NCBI RefSeq assembly: GCF_023184515.1
Contig: NZ_JAAHBP010000013.1
Span: 124,001 to 188,000, forward strand
Source of the DNA: Streptomyces sp. D2-8
GTDB lineage: Bacteria > Actinomycetota > Actinomycetes > Streptomycetales > Streptomycetaceae
Length of the DNA: 64,000 nucleotides
Direction: 5' to 3'
Positions 33,262 through 44,171 of this stretch are shown piece by piece. The position numbers and the translations under genes are program-made. Each line of letters starts with the position of its first letter. Position 1 is the first letter of the stretch. The notes beneath the pieces are model-generated. The model did no database searches, had not been told where the DNA came from, and was given only the letters and a program-made list of their open reading frames with translations.

Positions 33262-34634
33262 GCCCGTACCTCGCCGCTGAAGACCTCTCGATGTTCGGCA
33301 CCGACCCCTGGTGGCTGGTCGTCATCAAGGCGGTGTTCTGCTTCGCCTTCCTGATGGTGACCGTGCTGGTCTCCATCGTCATGGAGCGCAAGGTCGTCGC
33401 CTGGATGCAGCGACGCATCGGCCCCAACCGGCACGGCCCCTGGGGCATGCTCCAGTCGCTCGCCGACGGCGTGAAGCTGATGCTCAAGGAGGATGTGGTC
33501 GTCAAGCGCGCGGACAAGGTGGTGTACGTCCTCGCGCCGGTCATCGCGGCCATCCCGGCCTTCATGGCCATCGCGGTGATCCCCTTCGGCCCTGCCGGCA
33601 ACGAGATCTCGATCTTCGGCCAGCGCACCACGATGCAGCTCACCGACCTGCCGGTCGCGATGCTCTACATCCTGGCCATCGGCTCCCTCGGGGTGTACGG
33701 CTTCGTCCTGGGCGGCTGGTCATCGGGCTCGACGTACCCCCTGCTCGGCGGTATCCGCTCGTGCGCGCAGATCATCTCGTACGAGGTCGCCATGGGCGCC
33801 GCCATCGCCTCGGTCTTCCTCTACTCCGGCTCGATGTCGACCTCGGCGATCGTCGGAGCTCAGGAGGACCGCTGGTTCGCCCTGCTGCTCCCGGTCTCGT
33901 TCCTGATCTACATGGTGACGATGATCGGTGAGTCCAGCCGGGCCCCGTTCGACATGCCGGAGTCCGAGGGGGACCTGGTCGGTGGTTTCAACACCGAGTA
34001 CAGCTCCATCAAGTTCGCGATGTTCATGCTCTCCGAGTACATCCACATGGTCACCGTGTCGATGATCGCGGTGACGCTGTTCCTCGGCGGCTGGCGGGCT
34101 CCGTGGCCGATCAGCACCGTCTGGGAGGGCGCGAACCACGGCTGGTGGCCGCTGCTCTGGTTCGTCGTCAAGCTCCAGGTGCTGATCTTCTTCTTCATCT
34201 GGCTCCGTGGCACTCTCCCGCGGGTCCGCTACGACCAGCTCATGAAGCTCGGCTGGAAGGTCCTCATCCCGGTAGCGCTGGTGTGGCTGATGCTCGTCGC
34301 GACCGTCCGGGCCTTCCGGAACGAGGGTTACGCCTTCGGTGACATCGCCCTCTACGTCGGCGGCGGCGTACTCGCCCTGCTGCTGCTCTCCTTCGTAGTC
34401 GACATGTTCCGCGAGAAGGCGAAGAAGGCCGAGGAACCCGCCGAGGCCCCGGCTGCCTTCGACCCGATGGCGGGCGGATTCCCCGTGCCGCCCCTGCCGG
34501 GACAGGAACTCCCACCCGTCCCGCGACGCCCCTCGCGCCGTGAGCGGGAGCTGATTGTCAGTGGTGGGACCGATACTCAGAGTGACGGATCTCTGGGCGG
34601 AACTACGGATGGAAAGGAGGCGTCCGATGGCTGA
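33258..34634 (+). CDS. nuoH: NADH-quinone oxidoreductase subunit H with polar C-terminal extension
   Basis: A 458-residue membrane subunit with eight predicted helices. VVAWMQRRIGPNRHGPWGML and ADGVKLMLKEDVVVKRADK are the quinone-site loops, and 'GESSRAPFDMPESEGDLVGG' with FNTEYSS the conserved acidic segment. Helices end near residue 395. The last 60 or so residues (AEEPAEAPAAFDPMAGG onward) are a hydrophilic Pro/Ala/Gly-rich tail, an extension beyond the family's usual 330-350 residues. The stop lies 8 bp inside nuoI. Confidence 0.96.
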   Translation: MSPYLAAEDLSMFGTDPWWLVVIKAVFCFAFLMVTVLVSIVMERKVVAWMQRRIGPNRHGPWGMLQSLADGVKLMLKEDVVVKRADKVVYVLAPVIAAIPAFMAIAVIPFGPAGNEISIFGQRTTMQLTDLPVAMLYILAIGSLGVYGFVLGGWSSGSTYPLLGGIRSCAQIISYEVAMGAAIASVFLYSGSMSTSAIVGAQEDRWFALLLPVSFLIYMVTMIGESSRAPFDMPESEGDLVGGFNTEYSSIKFAMFMLSEYIHMVTVSMIAVTLFLGGWRAPWPISTVWEGANHGWWPLLWFVVKLQVLIFFFIWLRGTLPRVRYDQLMKLGWKVLIPVALVWLMLVATVRAFRNEGYAFGDIALYVGGGVLALLLLSFVVDMFREKAKKAEEPAEAPAAFDPMAGGFPVPPLPGQELPPVPRRPSRRERELIVSGGTDTQSDGSLGGTTDGKEASDG

Positions 34635-35292
34635 GGAACTCGAGCGTTCGAAGGCTGAGGAACCCAAGGACACCAAGCCCGGTTTCCAGAACCCCGTGGC
34701 CGGCTTCGGCGTGACCTTCAAGGCCATGTTCAAGAAGCGGCTGACCGAGCAGTACCCGGAGCAGCAGAAGACCACGGCTCCGCGCTTCCACGGACGGCAC
34801 CAGCTCAACCGCCATCCGGACGGCCTGGAGAAGTGCGTCGGCTGTGAACTGTGCGCCTGGGCCTGCCCCGCCGACGCGATCTACGTGGAGGGCGCGGACA
34901 ACACCGACGAGGAGCGCTACTCGCCGGGCGAGCGGTACGGCCGCGTCTACCAGATCAACTACGCCCGCTGCATCCTGTGCGGCCTGTGCATCGAGGCCTG
35001 CCCCACCCGGGCGCTCACGATGACCAACGAGTTCGAGCTGGCCGACTCCAGCCGCGCCAACCTCATCTACACCAAGGAGCAGCTGCTCGCCGGTCTCGAG
35101 GAGGGCATGGTCGACTCGCCCCACGCCATCTACCCCGGGACGGACGAACAGGACTACTACCGGGGCCTGGTGACGGAGGCGGCGCCCGGCACCGAGCAGC
35201 AGGCCGCCCACTCCAAGGGCGAGGTCGTGCAGGAGGCCGACTCGACCTTCGGCGGGACGGAACCGGCGTCGGGGAAGGTGGCCGGCCGATGA
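34627..35292 (+). CDS. nuoI: NADH-quinone oxidoreductase subunit I (two [4Fe-4S])
   Basis: A 221-residue ferredoxin-like subunit. The ATG at 34627 has an ideal AAAGGAGG site 7 nt upstream, which decides it over an earlier in-frame start. The two cluster motifs are EKCVGCELCAWACPADAIYV and RCILCGLCIEACPTRALTM, each with the expected four Cys. The C-terminus continues past the family core as an acidic, Gln/Glu-rich tail (TEAAPGTEQQAAHSKGE). The start overlaps nuoH by 8 bp, and the stop overlaps nuoJ. Confidence 0.97.
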   Translation: MAEELERSKAEEPKDTKPGFQNPVAGFGVTFKAMFKKRLTEQYPEQQKTTAPRFHGRHQLNRHPDGLEKCVGCELCAWACPADAIYVEGADNTDEERYSPGERYGRVYQINYARCILCGLCIEACPTRALTMTNEFELADSSRANLIYTKEQLLAGLEEGMVDSPHAIYPGTDEQDYYRGLVTEAAPGTEQQAAHSKGEVVQEADSTFGGTEPASGKVAGR

Positions 35293-36131
35293 CCACCCAG
35301 CTCGCCGCCTACTCCACCTCCACCCCAGAGGCCGTCCAGTTCTGGATCCTCGGCACCGTGGCGGTGATCGGCGCCCTGTGCACCATCCTCATGAGGAGGG
35401 CCGTGCACAGCGCGCTCTGCCTCGCCGGGACCATGATCATCCTGGCGGTGTTCTACCTCGCCAACGGCGCCTACTTCCTGGGCGTCGTCCAGATCGTCGT
35501 CTACACCGGCGCGATCATGATGCTCTTCCTGTTCGTGGTGATGCTCGTCGGCGTCACCGCGGCGGACTCCCTGAAGGAGACCATCAAGGGCCAGCGCTGG
35601 CTGGCCCTGCTGTGCGGACTCGGCTTCGGCGTCCTGCTGGTCGCCGGGATCGGCAACGCGTCGCTGACGGAGTTCAACGGCATCGGCCAGGCGAACGCCG
35701 GGGGCAACGTGGAGGGCCTCGCCGCCCTCCTCTTCACCAGGTACGTCTTCGCGTTCGAGATCACCGGCGCCCTGCTCATCACGGCCGCCGTCGGCGCCAT
35801 GGTGCTCACCCACCGCGAGCGCACCGAGCGGGCCAAGACGCAGCGGGAGCTCGCCGAGGAGCGGGTGCGCGAGGGCAAGCAGCTGCCGCCGCTGCCGGCG
35901 CCCGGGGTGTACGCCCGGCACAACGCGGTCGACATCGCGGGCCTGCTGCCCGACGGCACCCCGTCCGACCTCACCGTCAGCAAGACCCTGCGCGAGCGCG
36001 GCCAGATCCGTGACGTGTCGCAGGAGGCGCTCAACGACCTCAAGGCCCTGGAGCAGCGGTCCGAGGAGCGGCTGGGGCGCAGGGCGGTCGGGCCGGCGAA
36101 GGTCCAGCGGTCCGAGGAGGCGTCGAAGTGA
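35289..36131 (+). CDS. nuoJ: NADH-quinone oxidoreductase subunit J with cytoplasmic tail
   Basis: A 280-residue subunit. Five membrane helices fill residues about 15-175, including NGAYFLGVVQIVVYTGAIMM, which contains the pi-bulge helix of NuoJ. After the last helix comes a 95-residue charged region (THRERTERAKTQRELAEERV, then VDIAGLLPDGTPSDLTVSKT) that is absent from the roughly 180-residue E. coli protein and typical of actinobacterial NuoJ. The start overlaps nuoI (ATGA) and the stop overlaps nuoK (GTGA). Confidence 0.95.
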   Translation: MTTQLAAYSTSTPEAVQFWILGTVAVIGALCTILMRRAVHSALCLAGTMIILAVFYLANGAYFLGVVQIVVYTGAIMMLFLFVVMLVGVTAADSLKETIKGQRWLALLCGLGFGVLLVAGIGNASLTEFNGIGQANAGGNVEGLAALLFTRYVFAFEITGALLITAAVGAMVLTHRERTERAKTQRELAEERVREGKQLPPLPAPGVYARHNAVDIAGLLPDGTPSDLTVSKTLRERGQIRDVSQEALNDLKALEQRSEERLGRRAVGPAKVQRSEEASK

Positions 36132-36427
36132 ACCCCGTCAACTACCTCTACCTCGCGGCCCTGTTGTTCACGATCGGCGCCACCGGCGTGCTGATCAGGC
36201 GCAACGCGATCGTCGTGTTCATGTGCATCGAGCTCATGCTCAACGCCTGCAACCTCGCGTTCGTCGCCTTCTCTCGGATGCACGGCAACCTCGACGGCCA
36301 GATCATCGCCTTCTTCACGATGGTCGTCGCCGCCGCCGAGGTCGTGGTCGGGCTCGCGATCATCGTGTCCCTGTTCCGTGCCCGCCACTCGGCCTCGGTC
36401 GACGACGCCAGCCTGATGAAGCTGTAA
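36128..36427 (+). CDS. nuoK: NADH-quinone oxidoreductase subunit K
   Basis: A 99-residue membrane subunit with three helices, the usual NuoK length. FMCIELMLNACNLAFVAFS carries the conserved Glu in the second helix, and MVVAAAEVVVGLAIIVSLFR the Glu of the third helix; both belong to the proton path. The GTG start overlaps the nuoJ stop, and nuoL follows after 15 bp. Confidence 0.96.
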   Translation: MNPVNYLYLAALLFTIGATGVLIRRNAIVVFMCIELMLNACNLAFVAFSRMHGNLDGQIIAFFTMVVAAAEVVVGLAIIVSLFRARHSASVDDASLMKL

Positions 36428-36442
36428 GGGGTCGGAAGAATC

Positions 36443-38356
36443 GTGGAGAACCTCATTGCGCTGCTGGTGGCGGCGCCCCTGCTCGGAGCGGCGGTCCTGC
36501 TGTGCGGCGGACGCCGGCTGGATGCCGTCGGCCACTGGATCGGCACCCTGCTCGCGGCCGTCTCCTTCGTGCTCGGCCTGGTGCTGTTCACCGACATGCT
36601 GGGCCAGGACGCCGAGAACCGCGTCATGAGCCAGCACCTGTTCAGCTGGATCCCGGTCGAGGGCTTCCAGGCGGACGTCGCCTTCCAGCTCGACCAGTTG
36701 TCGATGACGTTCGTGCTGCTGATCACGGGCGTCGGATCCCTGATCCACCTGTACTCCGTCGGGTACATGGAGCACGACGAGCGGCGCCGCCGCTTCTTCG
36801 GCTATCTGAACCTGTTCCTCGCGGCGATGCTGATCCTCGTCCTCGCCGACAACTACCTGCTGCTGTACGTCGGCTGGGAGGGCGTCGGTCTCGCCTCCTA
36901 CCTGCTGATCGGCTTCTGGCAGCACAAGCCCAGCGCCGCCACGGCCGCGAAGAAGGCCTTCCTGGTCAACCGCGTCGGCGACATGGGCCTGTCCATCGCG
37001 ATCATGCTGATGTTCCTGTGGTTCGGCACCTTCGCCTTCGGGCCGGTGCTCGGCGGCCACGGGGAGGCCGGACTCGCCGGTGCCGCCGGTGAGGACAAGC
37101 TGACCGCGATCGCGCTGATGCTGCTCCTCGCCGCCTGCGGCAAGTCCGCCCAGGTGCCGCTGCAGTCCTGGCTCGGGGACGCGATGGAGGGCCCGACCCC
37201 GGTTTCGGCCCTCATCCACGCGGCGACCATGGTGACGGCGGGCGTCTACCTGATCGTCCGCTCCGCGGCCGTCTTCAACGGCGCCCCCGACGCACAGCTG
37301 GTCGTCACCATCGTCGGTGCGGTGACGCTCCTGTTCGGTGCGATCGTCGGTTGTGCGAAGGACGACATCAAGAAGGCCCTGGCCGGCTCGACCATGTCGC
37401 AGATCGGCTACATGATCCTCGCCGCCGGCCTCGGCCCCATCGGCTACGTCTTCGCGATCATGCACCTGGTGACGCACGGCTTCTTCAAGGCCGGGCTGTT
37501 CCTCGGCGCCGGTTCGGTCATGCACGGCATGAACGACGAGGTGGACATGAGGAGGTACGGCGGTCTCCGGAAGTACATGCCGATCACCTTCGTCACCTTC
37601 GGCCTCGGTTACCTGGCCATCATCGGCTTCCCGGGCCTGTCCGGGTTCTTCTCCAAGGACAAGATCATCGAGGCGGCGTTCGCCAAGGGCGGCACCGAGG
37701 GCTGGATCCTCGGCGCCTGCGCCCTGCTCGGCGCGGCCATCACGGCGTTCTACATGACGCGCGTGATGCTGATGACGTTCTTCGGTGAGAAGCGCTGGCA
37801 GCCCGACGAGAAGGGCAATGAACCGCACCCGCACGAGTCGCCCAAGGTCATGACGATCCCGATGATCGTGCTGGCCGTCGGGTCGGTGGCCGGCGGTGCG
37901 TTCTTCAGCATCGGCGACCGCTTCGTGCACTGGCTGGAGCCCATCACCGGGCACAGTCACGGCAACCCGCCGATCAGCGCGGGTGTGGTCACCGGCGCGA
38001 CCGTCGCGTGCATGGTCATCGGCGTCGCCATCGCCTGGGCCCAGTACGGCCGCCGCCCGGTCCCGGCCGTCGCCCCGCGCGGCTCGCTGCTCACCCGGGC
38101 CGCCCGCCGCGACCTGCTCCAGGACGACTTCAACCACGTCGTCCTGGTCCGCGGCGGCGAGCACCTCACGCGGTCCCTGGTCTACGTCGACCACACCCTG
38201 GTCGACGGCGTCGTCAACGGCACGGCGGCCTCGGTCGGCGGCCTCTCCGGGCGGATGCGCAGGCTGCAGAACGGCTTCGCCCGCTCCTACGCGGTCTCGA
38301 TGTTCGGGGGCGCGGCGGTCATCGTCGCCGCGACCCTGCTGATGAGGGCGGTCTGA
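36443..38356 (+). CDS. nuoL: NADH-quinone oxidoreductase subunit L (antiporter-like)
   Basis: A 637-residue subunit, near the family's usual length. LIHLYSVGYMEHDERRRRFF and YVGWEGVGLASYLLIGFWQH carry the conserved Glu of helix 5; 'LQSWLGDAMEGPTPVSALIH' and AATMVTAGVYLIVRS are the central channel motifs with catalytic Lys nearby; the C-terminal amphipathic lateral helix and its anchor fill the last 100 residues (RTVDH region: VYVDHTLVDGVVNGTA). It sits at the distal end of the membrane arm. GTG start; nuoM follows after 5 bp. Confidence 0.96.
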   Translation: MENLIALLVAAPLLGAAVLLCGGRRLDAVGHWIGTLLAAVSFVLGLVLFTDMLGQDAENRVMSQHLFSWIPVEGFQADVAFQLDQLSMTFVLLITGVGSLIHLYSVGYMEHDERRRRFFGYLNLFLAAMLILVLADNYLLLYVGWEGVGLASYLLIGFWQHKPSAATAAKKAFLVNRVGDMGLSIAIMLMFLWFGTFAFGPVLGGHGEAGLAGAAGEDKLTAIALMLLLAACGKSAQVPLQSWLGDAMEGPTPVSALIHAATMVTAGVYLIVRSAAVFNGAPDAQLVVTIVGAVTLLFGAIVGCAKDDIKKALAGSTMSQIGYMILAAGLGPIGYVFAIMHLVTHGFFKAGLFLGAGSVMHGMNDEVDMRRYGGLRKYMPITFVTFGLGYLAIIGFPGLSGFFSKDKIIEAAFAKGGTEGWILGACALLGAAITAFYMTRVMLMTFFGEKRWQPDEKGNEPHPHESPKVMTIPMIVLAVGSVAGGAFFSIGDRFVHWLEPITGHSHGNPPISAGVVTGATVACMVIGVAIAWAQYGRRPVPAVAPRGSLLTRAARRDLLQDDFNHVVLVRGGEHLTRSLVYVDHTLVDGVVNGTAASVGGLSGRMRRLQNGFARSYAVSMFGGAAVIVAATLLMRAV

Positions 38357-38361
38357 TACCG

Positions 38362-39933
38362 ATGTCCTTTCCTCTGCTGACAGCGACAGCGGTCCTCCCG
38401 GCCGTCGGGGCGATCGCCACGGCCGCCGTACCGGCCGCGAAGCGCACCGCCGCCAAGTGGCTGGCGCTGTTCTTCTCGCTCGCCACGCTCGTCCTGGCGA
38501 TCACCGTCCTGGTCCGCTTCGACCCGGACGGCGACCGCTACCAGCTCACCGAGTCCCATGCCTGGATCGCGGACTTCGGCGTCCGCTACGAACTGGGCGT
38601 GGACGGCATCGGGGTGGCGCTGGTCGCGCTGACCGCGCTACTGATCCCGTTCATCATCCTCGCGGGCTGGCACGACGCCGACCCCCTGGAGACCGGCAGC
38701 AGCCGCTGGCGTCCGACGCAGGGCTTCTTCGCGCTGATCCTCGCCGTCGAGGCGATGGTGATCCTCTCCTTCGAGGCCACCGACGTCTTCCTCTTCTACA
38801 TCTTCTTCGAAGCCATGCTGATCCCGATGTACTTCCTCATCGGCGGCTTCGGGGACCGTGCCCACGAGCACGGCGAGAAGGCGGCGGCGACGCAACGGTC
38901 GTACGCGGCGGTGAAGTTCCTCCTCTACAACCTGGTCGGCGGACTGATCATGCTGGCCGCGGTGATCGGCCTGTACGTGGTCGCCGGGAACTTCTCGCTC
39001 CAGGAGATCGCCGAGGCCCGCGCGGGCGGCACGCTCGACATGGCGACCGGCACCGAACGCTGGCTGTTCCTCGGCTTCTTCTTCGCGTTCGCGGTGAAGG
39101 CGCCGCTGTGGCCGCTGCACACCTGGCTGCCCAACGCCATGCAGGAGTCCACCGCCCCGGTCGCCGTGCTCATCACGGCGGTCGTCGACAAGGTCGGCAC
39201 CTTCGCGATGCTCCGCTTCTGCCTCCAGCTGTTCCCGGAGGCCAGCAAGTGGGCCACGCCCGCCATCCTCGTCCTCGCCCTGATCAGCATCATCTACGGA
39301 GCGCTGCTCGCGGTCGGCCAGCGGGACATCAAGCGTCTGATCGCCTACGCGTCCATCTCCCACTTCGGCTTCATCATCATGGGCATCTTCGCGATGACCA
39401 GCCAGGGCCAGTCCGGGGCGACGCTCTACATGATCAACCACGGCATCTCGACGGCCGCGCTGATGCTGGTGGCGGGCTTCCTGATCTCCCGGCGCGGCTC
39501 GCGGCTCATCGCCGACTACGGCGGAGTGCAGAAGGTCGCCCCGGTGCTCGCCGGCACGTTCCTGATCGGCAGCCTCGCGACCCTCTCCCTGCCGGGACTG
39601 GCGCCGTTCGTCAGTGAGTTCCTGGTCCTGGTCGGCACATTCACGCGCTACCCGGTGGTCGGCATCATCGCCACCTTCGGCATCGTCCTCGCCGCGCTCT
39701 ACACCCTCGTCCTCTACCAGCGGACGATGACGGGCCCGGTGAAACCGGAGGTCTCCGCGATGCCGGATCTCAGGGTGCGAGAGCTCGTGGTCGTCGCCCC
39801 GCTGGTCGTCCTGCTGATCTTCCTGGGCGTCTACCCGAAGCCCGTCACGCAGATCATCGACCCGGCGGTCAAGCAGACCATGTCCGACGTCCAGCAGAAG
39901 GACCCCCAGCCCGAGGTGGAGGCGGCCAAGTGA
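38362..39933 (+). CDS. nuoM: NADH-quinone oxidoreductase subunit M (antiporter-like)
   Basis: A 523-residue subunit with about fourteen helices. ELGVDGIGVALVALTALLIP, FYIFFEAMLIPMYFLIGGFG (conserved Glu), AVKAPLWPLHTWLPNAMQES and ISHFGFIIMGIFAM are canonical NuoM motifs, with Lys residues for proton transfer. The large open frame before 38362 is another frame of nuoL and is excluded. The stop overlaps the nuoN GTG. Confidence 0.96.
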   Translation: MSFPLLTATAVLPAVGAIATAAVPAAKRTAAKWLALFFSLATLVLAITVLVRFDPDGDRYQLTESHAWIADFGVRYELGVDGIGVALVALTALLIPFIILAGWHDADPLETGSSRWRPTQGFFALILAVEAMVILSFEATDVFLFYIFFEAMLIPMYFLIGGFGDRAHEHGEKAAATQRSYAAVKFLLYNLVGGLIMLAAVIGLYVVAGNFSLQEIAEARAGGTLDMATGTERWLFLGFFFAFAVKAPLWPLHTWLPNAMQESTAPVAVLITAVVDKVGTFAMLRFCLQLFPEASKWATPAILVLALISIIYGALLAVGQRDIKRLIAYASISHFGFIIMGIFAMTSQGQSGATLYMINHGISTAALMLVAGFLISRRGSRLIADYGGVQKVAPVLAGTFLIGSLATLSLPGLAPFVSEFLVLVGTFTRYPVVGIIATFGIVLAALYTLVLYQRTMTGPVKPEVSAMPDLRVRELVVVAPLVVLLIFLGVYPKPVTQIIDPAVKQTMSDVQQKDPQPEVEAAK

Positions 39934-41579
39934 GCGCATCAGCTGTCCACAGCCTGTGGACAACGGCGGCCGACCCGATCTCGAAGATCGACGCGCCGAA
40001 GATCGAATACGGGCAGCTCGCCCCCACCCTGATCATCGTCGGTGCGGCGATCATCGGGATCCTGATCGAGGCGTTCGTACCGCGCAAGTCCCGTTACTAC
40101 GTCCAGATGTTCGTGTCCGTCGTCGCGCTCACCGCCGCCTTCGCGGCGGTCGTGGCGCTCGCGGCCGACGGGTACGGCACGACCAAGGCGCACATCGCGG
40201 CGATGGGCGCGATCGCCGTCGACGGGCCGGCCCTGTTCCTGCAGGGCACGATCCTGCTGGCGGCCCTGGTGGGCCTGTTCACCTTCGCCGAGCGGCGCCT
40301 CGACCCGGTGGTGCACGGCAACCGCGTCGACTCCTTCGCCGCGCAGGCCGCGTCGGTGCCGGGCAGCGAGAGCGAGAAGGCCGCGGTCAAGGCCGGGTTC
40401 ACCACCACCGAGGTGTTCCCGCTGCTGCTGTTCGCCGTCGCCGGCATGCTGATCTTCCCGGCGGCCAACGACCTGCTGACGCTGTTCGTGGCGCTGGAGG
40501 TCCTCTCCCTCCCGCTGTACCTGCTGTGCGCCCTGGCCCGCCGCAAGCGGCTCATGTCGCAGGAGGCGGCGGTCAAGTACTTCCTGCTCGGCGCCTTCGC
40601 CTCCGCGTTCACCCTGTTCGGGATCGCCCTGCTCTACGGCTACGCGGGCTCGATGTCGTACGCGACGATCGCGCAGGTCGTCGACGGCACCGTGCAGGAC
40701 GTCAACCCGGCGCTCGCCGACACCATGGGCAACGACGCGCTGCTGCTGATCGGCGCCGCGCTGCTGGTGATGGGCCTGCTGTTCAAGGTGGGCGCGGTGC
40801 CGTTCCACATGTGGACGCCGGACGTGTACCAGGGTGCGCCGACGCCGGTGACCGGGTTCATGGCGGCGGCGACGAAGGTGGCGGCGTTCGGCGCGCTGCT
40901 GCGGCTGCTGTACGTCGTCCTGCCGGGCCTGCGCTGGGACTGGCGGCCGGTCATGTGGGCGGTGGCCATCGTCACCATGCTGGGCGGTGCGATCGTCGCG
41001 ATCACGCAGACCGACATCAAGCGGCTGCTGGCGTACTCGTCGATCGCCCACGCCGGGTTCATCCTCGCGGGTGTCATCGCGACCACGCCCGACGGGGTCT
41101 CGTCGGTGCTGTTCTACCTGGCGGCGTACTCGTTCGTGACGATCGGCGCCTTCGCGGTGGTCACACTCGTCCGCGACGCGGGGGGCGAGGCGACGCACCT
41201 GTCCAAGTGGGCGGGGCTCGGGCGCAGGTCCCCGCTGGTGGCGGCGGTGTTCGCCGTGTTCCTGCTGGCCTTCGCGGGCATTCCGCTGACGTCCGGGTTC
41301 GCCGGGAAGTTCGCCGTGTTCAAGGCGGCGGCGGAGGGCGGGGCCGCTCCGCTCGTCGTGATCGGTGTGATCTCGTCGGCGATCGCGGCGTTCTTCTACA
41401 TCCGCGTCATCGTGCTGATGTTCTTCAGCGAGCCGCGGCCGGAGGGCCCGACGGTGGCCGTGCCGTCGCCGTTGACGATGACGGCGATCGGGGTGGGTGT
41501 GGCGGTCACGCTGGTACTCGGTGTGGCGCCGCAGTACTTCCTGGATCTGGCGGGGCAGGCGGGCGTGTTCGTCCGTTGA
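39930..41579 (+). CDS. nuoN: NADH-quinone oxidoreductase subunit N (antiporter-like)
   Basis: A 549-residue subunit and the last gene of the operon. FVALEVLSLPLYLLCALARR carries the conserved acidic helix, 'AVPFHMWTPDVYQGAPTPVT' and GFMAAATKVAAFGALL the catalytic Lys region, and DIKRLLAYSSIAHAGFILAG the next channel motif. The final residues (FLDLAGQAGVFVR) form the normal C-terminus. It is somewhat longer than E. coli NuoN because of a polar loop near residues 110-155. A perfect terminator follows after 17 bp. Confidence 0.96.
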   Translation: MSASAVHSLWTTAADPISKIDAPKIEYGQLAPTLIIVGAAIIGILIEAFVPRKSRYYVQMFVSVVALTAAFAAVVALAADGYGTTKAHIAAMGAIAVDGPALFLQGTILLAALVGLFTFAERRLDPVVHGNRVDSFAAQAASVPGSESEKAAVKAGFTTTEVFPLLLFAVAGMLIFPAANDLLTLFVALEVLSLPLYLLCALARRKRLMSQEAAVKYFLLGAFASAFTLFGIALLYGYAGSMSYATIAQVVDGTVQDVNPALADTMGNDALLLIGAALLVMGLLFKVGAVPFHMWTPDVYQGAPTPVTGFMAAATKVAAFGALLRLLYVVLPGLRWDWRPVMWAVAIVTMLGGAIVAITQTDIKRLLAYSSIAHAGFILAGVIATTPDGVSSVLFYLAAYSFVTIGAFAVVTLVRDAGGEATHLSKWAGLGRRSPLVAAVFAVFLLAFAGIPLTSGFAGKFAVFKAAAEGGAAPLVVIGVISSAIAAFFYIRVIVLMFFSEPRPEGPTVAVPSPLTMTAIGVGVAVTLVLGVAPQYFLDLAGQAGVFVR

Positions 41580-41596
41580 CACCGCTCCTGCTGTGA

Positions 41597-41638
41597 GACA
41601 GCGGCCCGGCTTCCCTCTCGGAGAGCCGGGCCGCTGTC
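41597..41638 (+). terminator. Intrinsic terminator of the nuo operon
   Basis: A perfect 15-bp inverted repeat (GACAGCGGCCCGGCT and its complement) with a 12-base loop begins 17 bp after the nuoN stop. There is no long T tract, which is usual for Streptomyces terminators. It separates nuo from recQ. Confidence 0.85.
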
Positions 41639-41818
41639 ATGGGGGTCGCGGTTTCTTCAGGCCATCGGCCGGAAACGGACAGGTCTCCCGCGAACGTGTG
41701 AACGACGCTCGTGTCCTTGGCGGAGCTGTACCGGGCGGGCCTGTGGATAACTCCGGGGCTGTCGGTACGGGCGCCTATGGTGGACGCAGTGGTCGAGGCG
41801 CGACGCACGGGGGACGCA

Positions 41819-43921
<2,103 letters not shown>

Positions 43922-44000
43922 CGCCGGGCTCCGGCGAGGTCAAACGGATCCGGGAGCCGGCCTGATCACAACGCCCGTCCCGCGTACGCCCGCCGGGCCG

Positions 44001-44165
44001 CCCCGGCTACGGCGGTTACCGCCCGCCGGGCCGCCTCGGCCACGGCAGCCACCGGCCGTCCGCCCGCCTCGGCCACGGCAGCCACCGGCCGTCCGCCCGC
44101 CTCGGCCACGGCAGCCACCGGCCGTCCGCCCGCCTCGGCCACGACAGCCACCGACCGTCCGCCCG
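44001..44165. repeat. 33-bp tandem repeat between recQ and the M56 peptidase gene
   Basis: Five head-to-tail units of 33 bp. Copies at 44034-44066, 44067-44099 and 44100-44132 are identical; 44133-44165 differs at two bases and 44001-44033 is diverged. A truncated copy runs into the 3' end of the M56 gene. On the minus strand one frame reads as GGRPVAAVAEA repeats, but it is a different frame from the peptidase, which stops at 44172, so the repeat is not translated with it. The unit length is a multiple of three, which could reflect a former coding tail. Confidence 0.9.
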
Positions 44166-44171
44166 GCTCGG

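Noticed and set aside
41690..41760. Possible LexA (SOS) box upstream of recQ.
   Set aside because: The GAAC-N4-GAAC arrangement is a direct rather than inverted repeat and does not fit the GAAC-N4-GTTC palindrome.
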